64,000 bases of DNA, from NCBI GenBank assembly GCA_031413815.1, contig JANOFU010000051.1, forward strand, positions 1 through 64,000, in the 5' to 3' direction. The notes under the pieces were generated by a model. The model saw only the letters and a list, made by a program, of their open reading frames with translations, was not told the origin of the DNA and ran no database searches. Both the position numbers and the translations under genes were made by a program. The DNA is from JAGVSR01 sp031413815 (lineage in GTDB: Bacteria > Pseudomonadota > Alphaproteobacteria > Rhizobiales > Hyphomicrobiaceae). Below, piece after piece: positions 43,012 to 50,549 of the stretch (position 1 is its first letter; each line of letters begins with the position of its first letter).

Positions 43012-43345
43012 CACCCAACTCCCGTCACAGAACGGCTTGAAGACATGCCCCAGCCCGCCGTCATCTGGTCAACCCCGCCGCTGCATCTGTCCGTGCCCCA
43101 CCCGTGTTCTACGGTCCCTGTGGATCAGTTGTCGAGGCTAACCCCTCTCCAGATCAGCAATTTGACAACTGCTGTCCGACGCTAATGCGGCGGTGCGGCT
43201 GTCGCGATACGTCACTAAAGACCGTCACTGTGGCCATTTATAGAATGCTGAGCATAAGAGACAGTGTCTTCAATCACTAGTGGATGATGTCATACTCGTA
43301 CCGTTGTCGCGGTCAAAAGAGCCGTCTAGAGTGTAACCGAAGGCA
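43012..43345. other. 334-bp divergent intergenic region
   Basis: No gene was seen. It lies between the DUF3754 gene (minus) and the J-domain gene (plus) and must carry both promoters. A lower-GC part at 43200-43320 (ATTTATAGAATGCTGAGCAT region) is the likely plus-strand promoter zone, but no clear hexamer pair was chosen. Confidence 0.35.
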
Positions 43346-44857
43346 ATGAGGGGCCCGGGCGTGCGCTGTCCATTAATCGTAGCAATGATGTTGATGGTCA
43401 GCGGGGTGGCAACCTCCACGCGTGCCGCGGAACCGATAGCCGTCGCCAGTGGACCGGAGCGGCTGGTGATGCCGTATTCGTGCACGGTCGAGGACGGCAA
43501 GGTTGTTCTCAGGTCTGGCCCTGAACGGCCCTTCACCATTGTCGAAGCGCGGCAGGAACGGCCCTTCACGACGTGCAATCCACCCTTCTCCAACAACTGC
43601 CGCACAATGAGCGTGCACAAATTTGACGTATCGTGCGGCGGCGTCGCCGTGCCGTGGGTCAGTGTTGCGGCAGCGACCGGCCGCTCAAAGGTTGGCCGGG
43701 CGTGGCTCGAAAAGGGCCACCTCAATATGACCCGCAAAGCCGACGCCACAACCGGCAGCGCACGCAGCTGTTCCGACAAGAGCGCGCAAGCCGCCAGCAC
43801 GGCATCCGGCGAATGTTTGCCGTGGCGCGTGTCGCGCGAAGTCGAGCGCATGGTTCTACCGGAGGGATTCGCGCCCGCCGCTGAGTTCGGTGCGCGGTTC
43901 ATCGCTGGCGCTGGCCCCGGCGCACCCGAAGCCAACACCGTCACGCTCGCCAAAGCGGATGGTACGCTCGCCTCAGAACCGGAAACACAGCCGCATGAGT
44001 TCACGATTGTCCGCGAGCCCTTGCCGGACGTGACCGCTGCGATCAATCCGGGCAACCCTGGCCCGCAAATCGAGTTGGACGAGAACTGGATCACGGTGGT
44101 CGAAGCGCGCGATGTGTCGGACACGGCTCCTCATAGTGCTACGTCTCGCGTGATGACGTTTTTCTCGTGGGCCTTGGCATTGGCAGCATTAAGTGCGGCC
44201 GGTTGGTTCGGCTGGCAGCAGCGGGCGGCTCTAACTGCTGTTCCATGGCCGGGCGTCTCCGCGGAAGCCGCCTTCAGCTTCGCGCGCACAACGGCCACCA
44301 CGATCGTCAACCGCGTAGCGGATTACTTTCATCAGAATGAAGGCACAGGCGCCACTCATGATCCGCTACTCGCCAATGCCGCCGAGAACGTCTCGCAGAT
44401 GTTGCAGCAGGCCGAAAAGACGGTGCTCGATCTCACCGCGGCTGCACCCTTGCGCGAAGTTTTGCAGAAGGATTTGGCCTCCGTTCGCCAACGCTTGACC
44501 GCGGCCAAGGCAGCGGCCCTCGACGGCGATGGCTCGGTCGTCAAACTGGTTGCGCAGTTCCGGTCACTGAACCGCGAACTCGCTCATATCCAGCGCATTG
44601 CAGAGAGCGCCACACAGAGCTTGTCAGGCTCGCGCACGACGCCGGCCATGCCGACGACAAAAGCGGAAGCCTATACCGTACTGGGGGTCAATCCGGATGT
44701 CAGCGAAAGCATCCTGAAGCGCATGGTCGATGCGTTGCGCATGACGTGGCACCCTGACTACGCCAAAGACGAGGCGGACCGGCTGCAGCGCGAAGTGCGG
44801 ATTAAGCAGATCAACATCGCGTGGGATCTGATCAACGACAAACGCCGCGTGGCGTAG
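43346..44857 (+). CDS. membrane-anchored J-domain protein with periplasmic region
   Basis: A 503-residue protein in four parts. A signal-like hydrophobic N-terminus (LIVAMMLMVSGVATSTRAA, about residues 10-28) leads to a periplasmic region with Cys residues in SCTVEDGK, TTCNPP, NNCRT, SCGG and ECLPW. A membrane helix follows (TFFSWALALAALSAAGWFGW, about residues 271-290), then a helical cytoplasmic stretch and a C-terminal J domain (about 442-503: AYTVLGVNPDVSESILKRMVDALRMTWHPD, HPD at 469-471, then QINIAWDLINDKRR). The HPD shows it can stimulate an Hsp70 (DnaK) at the inner face. The combination of a disulfide-capable periplasmic region and a cytosolic J domain is unusual. I do not know a named family. 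Confidence 0.82.
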   Translation: MRGPGVRCPLIVAMMLMVSGVATSTRAAEPIAVASGPERLVMPYSCTVEDGKVVLRSGPERPFTIVEARQERPFTTCNPPFSNNCRTMSVHKFDVSCGGVAVPWVSVAAATGRSKVGRAWLEKGHLNMTRKADATTGSARSCSDKSAQAASTASGECLPWRVSREVERMVLPEGFAPAAEFGARFIAGAGPGAPEANTVTLAKADGTLASEPETQPHEFTIVREPLPDVTAAINPGNPGPQIELDENWITVVEARDVSDTAPHSATSRVMTFFSWALALAALSAAGWFGWQQRAALTAVPWPGVSAEAAFSFARTTATTIVNRVADYFHQNEGTGATHDPLLANAAENVSQMLQQAEKTVLDLTAAAPLREVLQKDLASVRQRLTAAKAAALDGDGSVVKLVAQFRSLNRELAHIQRIAESATQSLSGSRTTPAMPTTKAEAYTVLGVNPDVSESILKRMVDALRMTWHPDYAKDEADRLQREVRIKQINIAWDLINDKRRVA

Positions 44858-44870
44858 GACGACACTATGC

Positions 44871-44898
44871 GGTCAGGCACCGCAAAAGGTGCCTGACC
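44871..44898. terminator. perfect hairpin between convergent genes
   Basis: GGTCAGGCACC (44871-44881) and GGTGCCTGACC (44888-44898) are exact reverse complements with loop GCAAAA. The hairpin sits between the J-domain stop (44857) and the bactofilin stop (44908), and probably ends both transcripts. Member of the dispersed hairpin family. Confidence 0.7.
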
Positions 44899-44907
44899 CC
44901 GGTTCGG

Positions 44908-45513
44908 CTACTGCGGCGGCACCGTCCCATTGAACCGGTCTAATGCCGTTGCTTGTTGCGAGGGCAACATCACCTGCGACGGCGCGGACATGGTCTGCAC
45001 CGCACGCGGCGCGGACACCTGAGCCACAGCCGGACTTTCAAGCTGCGGCGCAAGCTCGGCCGGGTCCAAAACACGGCGCGACCGGCCATCGAATGCAGCG
45101 CCCTGCTCGATCGTCAGATATTGGCTGTGAATGTCGCCTTCGACTTCTGCCGTCGAATGCAAGTTCACTTTCTGCCCGAGGATCGCACCATTCACGCGGC
45201 CATAGACGTCCACCGTGTCAGCGGCGATAGAGCCGCTGATGATGGCTTCGCGGCCGACTTCCAGCTGCCGCGAATGCAAATCGGCTTGGATGTTGCCATT
45301 GATCTTCAGCGTGCCTTTGCAGCGAATCGTGATCGTTTGACCTTCGATCGAGAGGTCGCTGCCGATCACGGACTGATCCATGACACCAGTATTATGCCCC
45401 GCCATGGGCATGACGTTGCCGGCAGGAGCGCCAACCGGTGGCCGATCAGGACGCCGCAACTGCGGAGCCTGCGGTTCGGGTGGAACTGGATCTGATCTGC
45501 GATTGAACACCAT
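44908..45513 (-). CDS. bactofilin (polymer-forming cytoskeletal protein)
   Basis: A 201-residue protein with the central bactofilin beta-helix (about residues 45-145): SVIGSDLSIEGQTITIRCKGTLKINGNIQADLHSRQLEVGREAIISGSIAADTVDVYGRVNGAILGQKVNLHSTAEVEGDIHSQYLTIEQGAAFDGR. It is flanked by disordered Pro-rich N-terminal and Ala/Ser/Gln-rich C-terminal tails, as is usual. Bactofilins form filaments at the inner membrane and localise cell-wall enzymes or guide stalk and shape formation. The start is ATG at 45513. It lies convergent to the J-domain gene. Confidence 0.95.
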   Translation of the reverse strand: MVFNRRSDPVPPEPQAPQLRRPDRPPVGAPAGNVMPMAGHNTGVMDQSVIGSDLSIEGQTITIRCKGTLKINGNIQADLHSRQLEVGREAIISGSIAADTVDVYGRVNGAILGQKVNLHSTAEVEGDIHSQYLTIEQGAAFDGRSRRVLDPAELAPQLESPAVAQVSAPRAVQTMSAPSQVMLPSQQATALDRFNGTVPPQ

Positions 45514-45725
45514 ACCTATCTCCCAACTCAGGTTCGTCCGCCCCGGACGCGTTCGAAATCGCGCGGCGCAGTGTTGGAATTATGTCGGGCCGGGCGGATC
45601 CATTTCTGCTCGCAGTGAGCCAATGCCGGGGCCCGTTCACGCCCCTAGCCTGAAAAAATTGAGGGCTCCAATGGACTGATCCAGCGGAGCCCCAGATAAA
45701 TATTCCGCTCAACTTTGAACCGGCC

Positions 45726-48173
45726 TCAAACCATAATCCCGTTTTGCTGCACGAGGTCAACGAGATCGAGGTTGTGGACGTCTTTCAGGATTACGGCGTC
45801 GACGAATCCAATCGTGTTGTCGATGTGGAGCGAAATCAGCGTGCCGTTGGCCGTGTCGGTGACGCGCACCAGATCGGCAATCGCGGCTGGCGGATGGCTG
45901 GTGAAAACGCCGGTGAAATCCAGCTTGTCGCCAGCGGCAAAGTCGCCAATCGTATCGAAGCCTACGCGCACGCCGCTGCCATTGACGACGTCAGATTTCA
46001 GCCAGCCATAGCTATCGTTGCCGATTGAGAAGTTTGTTCCGAGCTGGCCGCCGAACATCAGATCGTTGCCAACGCCGCCGAACATCGTGTCGTTGCCGCC
46101 GTCGCCGTACATGATATCGTTGCCAACGTCACCGTACATTGTGTCGTTGGCGCCGCCACCAAAGAAGCCGTCGTTGCCGGCCCCACCCGTCATGGTGTCG
46201 TTGCCCGCACCGCCGTTTAAGTGGTCGTTGCCGTTGCCGCCAAAGAGCGTGTCGTTGCCGTGCTCGCCGTAAACTTTGTCGTTGCCGTCGCCACCGTTGA
46301 GGACGTTGTTGGCCGAGTTGCCGTTGATCTTGTTATCGAGCGTATTGCCCGTGCCGTTGACGGCGGCAGTGCCTGTCAGAAGCAGGTTTTCAACGTTACT
46401 TGTGAGCGTGTACGTAATCGATGAGTGGACGAGATCCGTGCCCTGGTTGAGAGCTTCTGTGACGATGTCGCCAGCCTGGTTGACGACGAACGTGTCGTTG
46501 CCTGCGCCGCCGGTCATGGTGTCATTGCCGATGCCGCCATCGAGCCAGTCGTTGCCGTCGCCACCCGACAGCGCGTTGTTGCCGGTGTTGCCGGTGATCA
46601 CGTTGGCGCCGGAATTGCCCGTGCCGGACAGGTTCGCGGTGCCAGTCAGCGTCAGGTTTTCAAAATTGGTGGCTAGCGTGTAGGCGATCGACGACATGAC
46701 GAGGTCGGTGCCTTCGGCCGCATTTTCGATCAGGACATCTGATGACCCGTCAATGACATAGGTGTCGTTGCCCATGCCGCCCGTCATGGTGTCGGTGCCA
46801 CCGCCACCATTGAGAACGTTGTGACCAGCATTACCGACGATCGCATTACTGGAGGAGTTTCCGGTGCCATTGGTGTTGCCGCTGCCAGTCAGCGTCAGGT
46901 TTTCTACGTTGGCACCCATCGTGAAGGTGACGCTCGACTGGACGTGGTCGGTACCTCCGCTGCTCAACTCGACAACGGTATCGCCAGCGGACTCGACGAG
47001 GTAGGTGTCGTTGCCGCTGCCGCCCTGCATGATGTCATTGCCACCGGCACCGTCGATGACATTCGCGCCGTTGTTGCCGGTGATCGTGTTGTTTGACGCG
47101 TTGCCCGTGCCGCTGATGCCGCTGGAACCCAGGAGCACCAAGTTCTCGATCTCAGCGCCGAGCACGTAGTTCGATGACGCGCGAACCGTATCGGTGCCGC
47201 CGCCTGCCAGTTCGACCACCACGTCGTAAATGTTGTCGACCGTATAGGTATCGTTGCCCGCGCCACCGTACATGCTGTCAACGCCGGCGCCGCCATCGAG
47301 GACGTTATTGCCGGAGGTTCCGATGATCAGATTGTCGAGGGTGTTGCCTGTTCCGTTGAGTGCAGCACCTGAGAGGGTGAGGCGTTCAACGTTGCTCGAA
47401 AGCGTGTAGTTGACGGATGCGTTGACAGTGTCGATTCCCTGATTGGCAGCTTCGATGACCGTATCGGCGGTGTTATCGACGTAGTAAACGTCGTAGCCTG
47501 CGCCACCGGTCATCGCATCGATACCCGAGCCACCATCGAGCCGATCGTTGCCTTCGCCGCCGAGCACTCGGTCGTTGCCTGCGTTGCCGTTGAGCACGTC
47601 GTTGCCCGAGCCGCCCCAGACGTAATCGTCCCCGTCACCGCCATGGATCGAGTCGGCACCGCCATTGGACATCAGAACGTCATTGCCGGTGCCGCCGAGG
47701 ATCGTGACGTTGCCGTATGCTGCCGTCGATGACGTGAGGTCGATGATCTGGCCGCCGTTGCCTCCAACGATCGTCTGAATGTTGACGAGACGGATGGGAT
47801 CGGCCGATGGGCTTAGGGCATCGTCGAGAAACAGTGCATGTGCGCCGTTGGGCATCACGAGCGTGTTGTTGGTGCCTGCGCCGACAAAAACATCGTGGCT
47901 CTGGCCGTAGCCGAGAGCGGAGAACGATGTGCCGGTGCCGGGATAGCCGGGGTCGCCAGTATTGGTGGCATTGACGCTGCCCCAAATGCCGTCGGGATTG
48001 TAAACGAAGATCACGCCGCCAGCTGTGCCGAACAATACATCTTTGCCGAGGCCGCCATTCAGCGTATCGGCGCCGCCGTTGCCATAGATGGCATCGTTTA
48101 ACACGGTTCCAGTGAGGCTTTCACCGGCTGGAGTTCCGTTGATGACGTTAAAGCCAGTTAAGTTGTACGGCAT
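45726..48173 (-). CDS. RTX-type calcium-binding repeat protein, probable type I secretion substrate
   Basis: An 815-residue protein from ATG 48173 (MPYNLTGFNVINGTPAG). It opens with GNGGADTLNGGLGKDVLFG repeats, has a non-repeat part (about residues 70-170), then RTX nonapeptides (GGxGxDxx). Several modules of about 90 residues follow, each with GNDTYxVDxxxDxVxE, a YTLxxNVENLxLTG segment and NGTGN-like turns, ending in a block of GNDTMYGDVGNDIMYGD repeats. The C-terminus (IGDFAAGDKLDFTG, DAVILKDVHNLDLVDLVQQNGIMV) matches type I secretion targets of alphaproteobacteria. Calcium would fold the repeats outside the cell. No transporter genes are near. No catalytic domain is visible, so an adhesin or surface role is more likely than an enzyme. 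Confidence 0.9.
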   Translation of the reverse strand: MPYNLTGFNVINGTPAGESLTGTVLNDAIYGNGGADTLNGGLGKDVLFGTAGGVIFVYNPDGIWGSVNATNTGDPGYPGTGTSFSALGYGQSHDVFVGAGTNNTLVMPNGAHALFLDDALSPSADPIRLVNIQTIVGGNGGQIIDLTSSTAAYGNVTILGGTGNDVLMSNGGADSIHGGDGDDYVWGGSGNDVLNGNAGNDRVLGGEGNDRLDGGSGIDAMTGGAGYDVYYVDNTADTVIEAANQGIDTVNASVNYTLSSNVERLTLSGAALNGTGNTLDNLIIGTSGNNVLDGGAGVDSMYGGAGNDTYTVDNIYDVVVELAGGGTDTVRASSNYVLGAEIENLVLLGSSGISGTGNASNNTITGNNGANVIDGAGGNDIMQGGSGNDTYLVESAGDTVVELSSGGTDHVQSSVTFTMGANVENLTLTGSGNTNGTGNSSSNAIVGNAGHNVLNGGGGTDTMTGGMGNDTYVIDGSSDVLIENAAEGTDLVMSSIAYTLATNFENLTLTGTANLSGTGNSGANVITGNTGNNALSGGDGNDWLDGGIGNDTMTGGAGNDTFVVNQAGDIVTEALNQGTDLVHSSITYTLTSNVENLLLTGTAAVNGTGNTLDNKINGNSANNVLNGGDGNDKVYGEHGNDTLFGGNGNDHLNGGAGNDTMTGGAGNDGFFGGGANDTMYGDVGNDIMYGDGGNDTMFGGVGNDLMFGGQLGTNFSIGNDSYGWLKSDVVNGSGVRVGFDTIGDFAAGDKLDFTGVFTSHPPAAIADLVRVTDTANGTLISLHIDNTIGFVDAVILKDVHNLDLVDLVQQNGIMV

Positions 48174-48387
48174 GATTGCGTGTCCTATCCCCCGATACGA
48201 ACCGGGATGATACGAGAACACCGTCAATCAATCGTTCTTGAAACCAAAGAAAATCCGTCGCGAAGTGGTAAATCTTCGCGTCAATGCAGGAGAACAATGT
48301 TGAATTATAACTATCCTGGCTAACATCTGGTTGGCAGCGGTGCAGAGTTGCTACAGCGAGGAGCGCCCCGGCGCGTGAGCAAAGACA

Positions 48388-48474
48388 TGGTGCGGACGGT
48401 GGGACTCGAACCCACACGCTCTTTCGAACTCAGGATTTTAAGTCCTGTGCGTCTACCAGTTCCGCCACGTCCGC
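48388..48474 (-). tRNA. tRNA-Leu (UAA anticodon)
   Basis: The minus strand folds as a class II tRNA of 87 nt with encoded CCA. Acceptor stem GCGGACG pairs with CGTCCGC; the D-loop region is GGCGGAACTGGTAGACGC; the anticodon stem is CAGGA/TCCTG with loop CTTAAAA, anticodon TAA; a long variable arm follows and the T-loop is TTCGAGT in GTGGGTTCGAGTCCCAC. The long variable arm, discriminator A and anticodon identify leucine. Confidence 0.97.
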
Positions 48475-48546
48475 GCGCCGGGAAGGCGCCTTTATGCGCT
48501 GCCGGGCGGGACTGCGCAATCGGGCCGTGTTGCATTTCCCTCAGTG

Positions 48547-49269
48547 TTAGCGGTCGGGATTGGGGGATCGCCCATGACAGATCGCCGCCGATAACAGCAT
48601 ATAAAGCATGCTTGCATTGAGAAGGTGCCATAGCGCGTGCGTGCCGCGTGCCCGGCCCATCACTTCGGTCATCGCGCACACCTCGATATCGAGCGTCCGC
48701 AGCGTCATCGACGCGGCCAACGTGATCGCCGCGGCGAGGAGCAGCGGGCCGGCCCGGTGACGCGTGATCAGCAGCCACACGGCCATGGCTGCCAGCGCGA
48801 CGAGCGCCGGTAAGTATCCCAATGTGCCATTGAAGCATGGCCGGCCAGCCGCGGCGGTGACCGGCAGCAGTCCAGTGGCGCACGGAAAGCGGTCCGCCAT
48901 CTGCAGGGCGACCACGAACACGCCGAGCAGCGCGGCGATGAGGACCCAGGGCGCACCTGCGAACCGGCGCAGCGCATAGGCCAGATACGCCAGCATGAAG
49001 ATGCCGATGGGCGCGGTGTCGGCGACGGCGGCCCAGCGAGTCGCATATGTGTGAAACAGGAAGCTGCCGGTACCAATAATCGCTGTTAACCCGATGAGCA
49101 CCCATTCTGCGCGGCGCGTCTCACCGCTTGTTTCGCGCGCTAAGCTTGTGGCGGCCACAGCGGCGGCGATCAGGAACGCGGTATTCGAAGCGGCGTTGAA
49201 GGGCTCGGCCCAAAACGAGGGGTCGGTGCCACGCTCGCAGTAGGAGAATATTTTCGCGGTCCAGTCCAA
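48547..49269 (-). CDS. ceramidase-like (alkaline ceramidase family) membrane protein
   Basis: A 240-residue protein with about seven membrane helices. Family motifs: YCERGTDPSFWAEPFNAASNTAFL at the N-terminus, GTGSFLFHTYATRWAAVADTAPI in the middle and RARGTHALWHLLNASMLYML at the C-terminus; the Ser, His and Asp in these blocks are the expected zinc-site residues of the CREST/alkaline ceramidase superfamily. It starts at TTG 49269, forced because an in-frame stop lies three codons upstream and the motif begins at once. It would hydrolyse ceramide or a related lipid in the inner membrane; bacterial substrates are poorly known. It lies 72 bp upstream of tRNA-Leu. Confidence 0.88.
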   Translation of the reverse strand: MDWTAKIFSYCERGTDPSFWAEPFNAASNTAFLIAAAVAATSLARETSGETRRAEWVLIGLTAIIGTGSFLFHTYATRWAAVADTAPIGIFMLAYLAYALRRFAGAPWVLIAALLGVFVVALQMADRFPCATGLLPVTAAAGRPCFNGTLGYLPALVALAAMAVWLLITRHRAGPLLLAAAITLAASMTLRTLDIEVCAMTEVMGRARGTHALWHLLNASMLYMLLSAAICHGRSPNPDR

Positions 49270-49360
49270 AGCGGCCTACTTTCGTCTCGCTCAAAAGCTA
49301 TTAGTGTAAGATCGCCTAACGCATTTTCTTGTCATCTCAAGAAACATGGAGACTGTCACC

Positions 49361-49663
49361 ATGCGCATGGTTGTTTTCCCCGTTCTGACGGCCGTCGCCG
49401 TTGCCGCGACCGTCTGCACTCCCGCGCACGCCGATTTTTTAACACGCAAGGAGCGCGCCGCAGGCCGGGTGACCGCATGCAGTACAAATGGACATCATGC
49501 GTGTTACACGGCGCGCCTTGTGCGGTCGCCAACTGGAATGAAGATGCGGCTCAAGGGCGGGACGTTGATTGATTGCGCCGGGGATTGCCGGGATACGCTT
49601 CGCCGGGAAACCGTCGATTTCTGGGACGATCAGCGCGAGCGCAATGGCGACGGCGGACATTAG
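49361..49663 (+). CDS. small secreted Cys-containing protein, unknown
   Basis: A 100-residue protein from ATG 49361, with GGAG upstream (ATG 49346 would add five residues). A signal peptide (MRMVVFPVLTAVAVAATVCTPAHA) leaves about 76 mature residues with four Cys (TACSTN, HACYTA, IDCAGDCRD), an arrangement that suggests two disulfides. The C-terminal piece LKGGTLIDCAGDCRDTLRRETVDFWDDQ resembles small exported proteins of unknown function in alphaproteobacteria. It is divergent from the ceramidase-like gene and convergent with the thioredoxin-like gene. Confidence 0.7.
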   Translation: MRMVVFPVLTAVAVAATVCTPAHADFLTRKERAAGRVTACSTNGHHACYTARLVRSPTGMKMRLKGGTLIDCAGDCRDTLRRETVDFWDDQRERNGDGGH

Positions 49664-49686
49664 GTCACCGGCAGAACACCCCGCTG

Positions 49687-50211
49687 TCAGTTCGAAGCGC
49701 GCCGGTCAGGCTCAGCTGCGGGGTTCGGGGCCGGTCCGCCTGCTGCTTTTGTCATCAGTGCCAACAGCTCCGCCGGGCTTTCGATATCGATCGTATGGGG
49801 ATGCTGTGGGTCGGTCTTGCCTGTGAGATCTTTGCGCACGTCGCCATCGGGCGTCAGGAACAATGTGCGCGGGACATAAGTGCCATCAGGCGAGAACGCT
49901 CCGTTGGCCATTTTATCCTTATCGCCATCAATCAAAATCATGACGAAGTTCTTCGACGCTTCGACGACACCCGGGTCCTTGAACACCTCGCGGTACGTTT
50001 TACACGCCGTGCACCAGGAGGCGTGGAACACCATGACGACAGTTTTTCCGGTTTTTGTCGCTTCCGGGATACCGGACTTGAGTTCGTGCCAAGTGATCGC
50101 GGGCGCATTCCAGGCGTCAGCGAGTTCAGGCGCCGCCAGCGCACTGCGGAGAGGGGCCAACATCACGACCATGGCGATCAACGCGGCCGCGCTGCGACTG
50201 AAGGACATCAT
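49687..50211 (-). CDS. periplasmic thioredoxin-like protein
   Basis: A 174-residue protein with signal peptide (residues about 5-27, SAAALIAMVVMLAPLRSALA) from ATG 50211 or 50208. The thioredoxin fold is shown by TVVMVFHASWCTACKTYREVFKDP (CTAC active site), VMILIDGDKD and the cis-Pro in VPRTLFLTPDG. It resembles thioredoxin_7/DsbD-gamma-like domains that act on periplasmic disulfides. The C-terminal 30 residues are Ala/Pro-rich. It sits where murE would normally follow ftsI, but with a 338-bp gap and no sign of co-transcription. Confidence 0.85.
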   Translation of the reverse strand: MMSFSRSAAALIAMVVMLAPLRSALAAPELADAWNAPAITWHELKSGIPEATKTGKTVVMVFHASWCTACKTYREVFKDPGVVEASKNFVMILIDGDKDKMANGAFSPDGTYVPRTLFLTPDGDVRKDLTGKTDPQHPHTIDIESPAELLALMTKAAGGPAPNPAAEPDRRASN

Positions 50212-50549
50212 CAACACGCAACCTCTCCCGACAGTTGAACCCGTTCTGGCGTGTTTACGGCCAAAACACAAGATGGATTGGTGTGCGGACGCCATCGCCT
50301 GGAACGCCCCGGTGCCGGACTGCGGCAGACCATCGGGTAGTGACCTCAGGCGGCATCGTGCTCTGGCGGCCGTTTTCGGGGTGACAGTATTGCCCGTCCC
50401 AGAGCTTGGATCAATGACGGCTGCGTTGGCTTCTCGCCTGGGTCCCGGCTCGCGCCGCCAAGAGCGGCCCGGCCGGGATGTCAGAGGTTGTTGTGCCCAC
50501 TCCCTATTCCGTATTCAGTATTCCGTGTTCCCTATTGCCAAAACACGCC
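50212..50549. other. 338-bp intergenic region after ftsI, with REP-like element
   Basis: No gene was seen. A REP-like palindrome lies at 50437-50484 (CCTGGGTCCCGGC to GGCCGGGATGTCAG), oriented opposite to the one at 38.5 kb. Next to the ftsI stop is a short near-tandem repeat of TATTCCGTATTCAGTATTCCGT type (50506-50540). This stretch breaks the usual division and cell-wall gene cluster. Confidence 0.6.
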
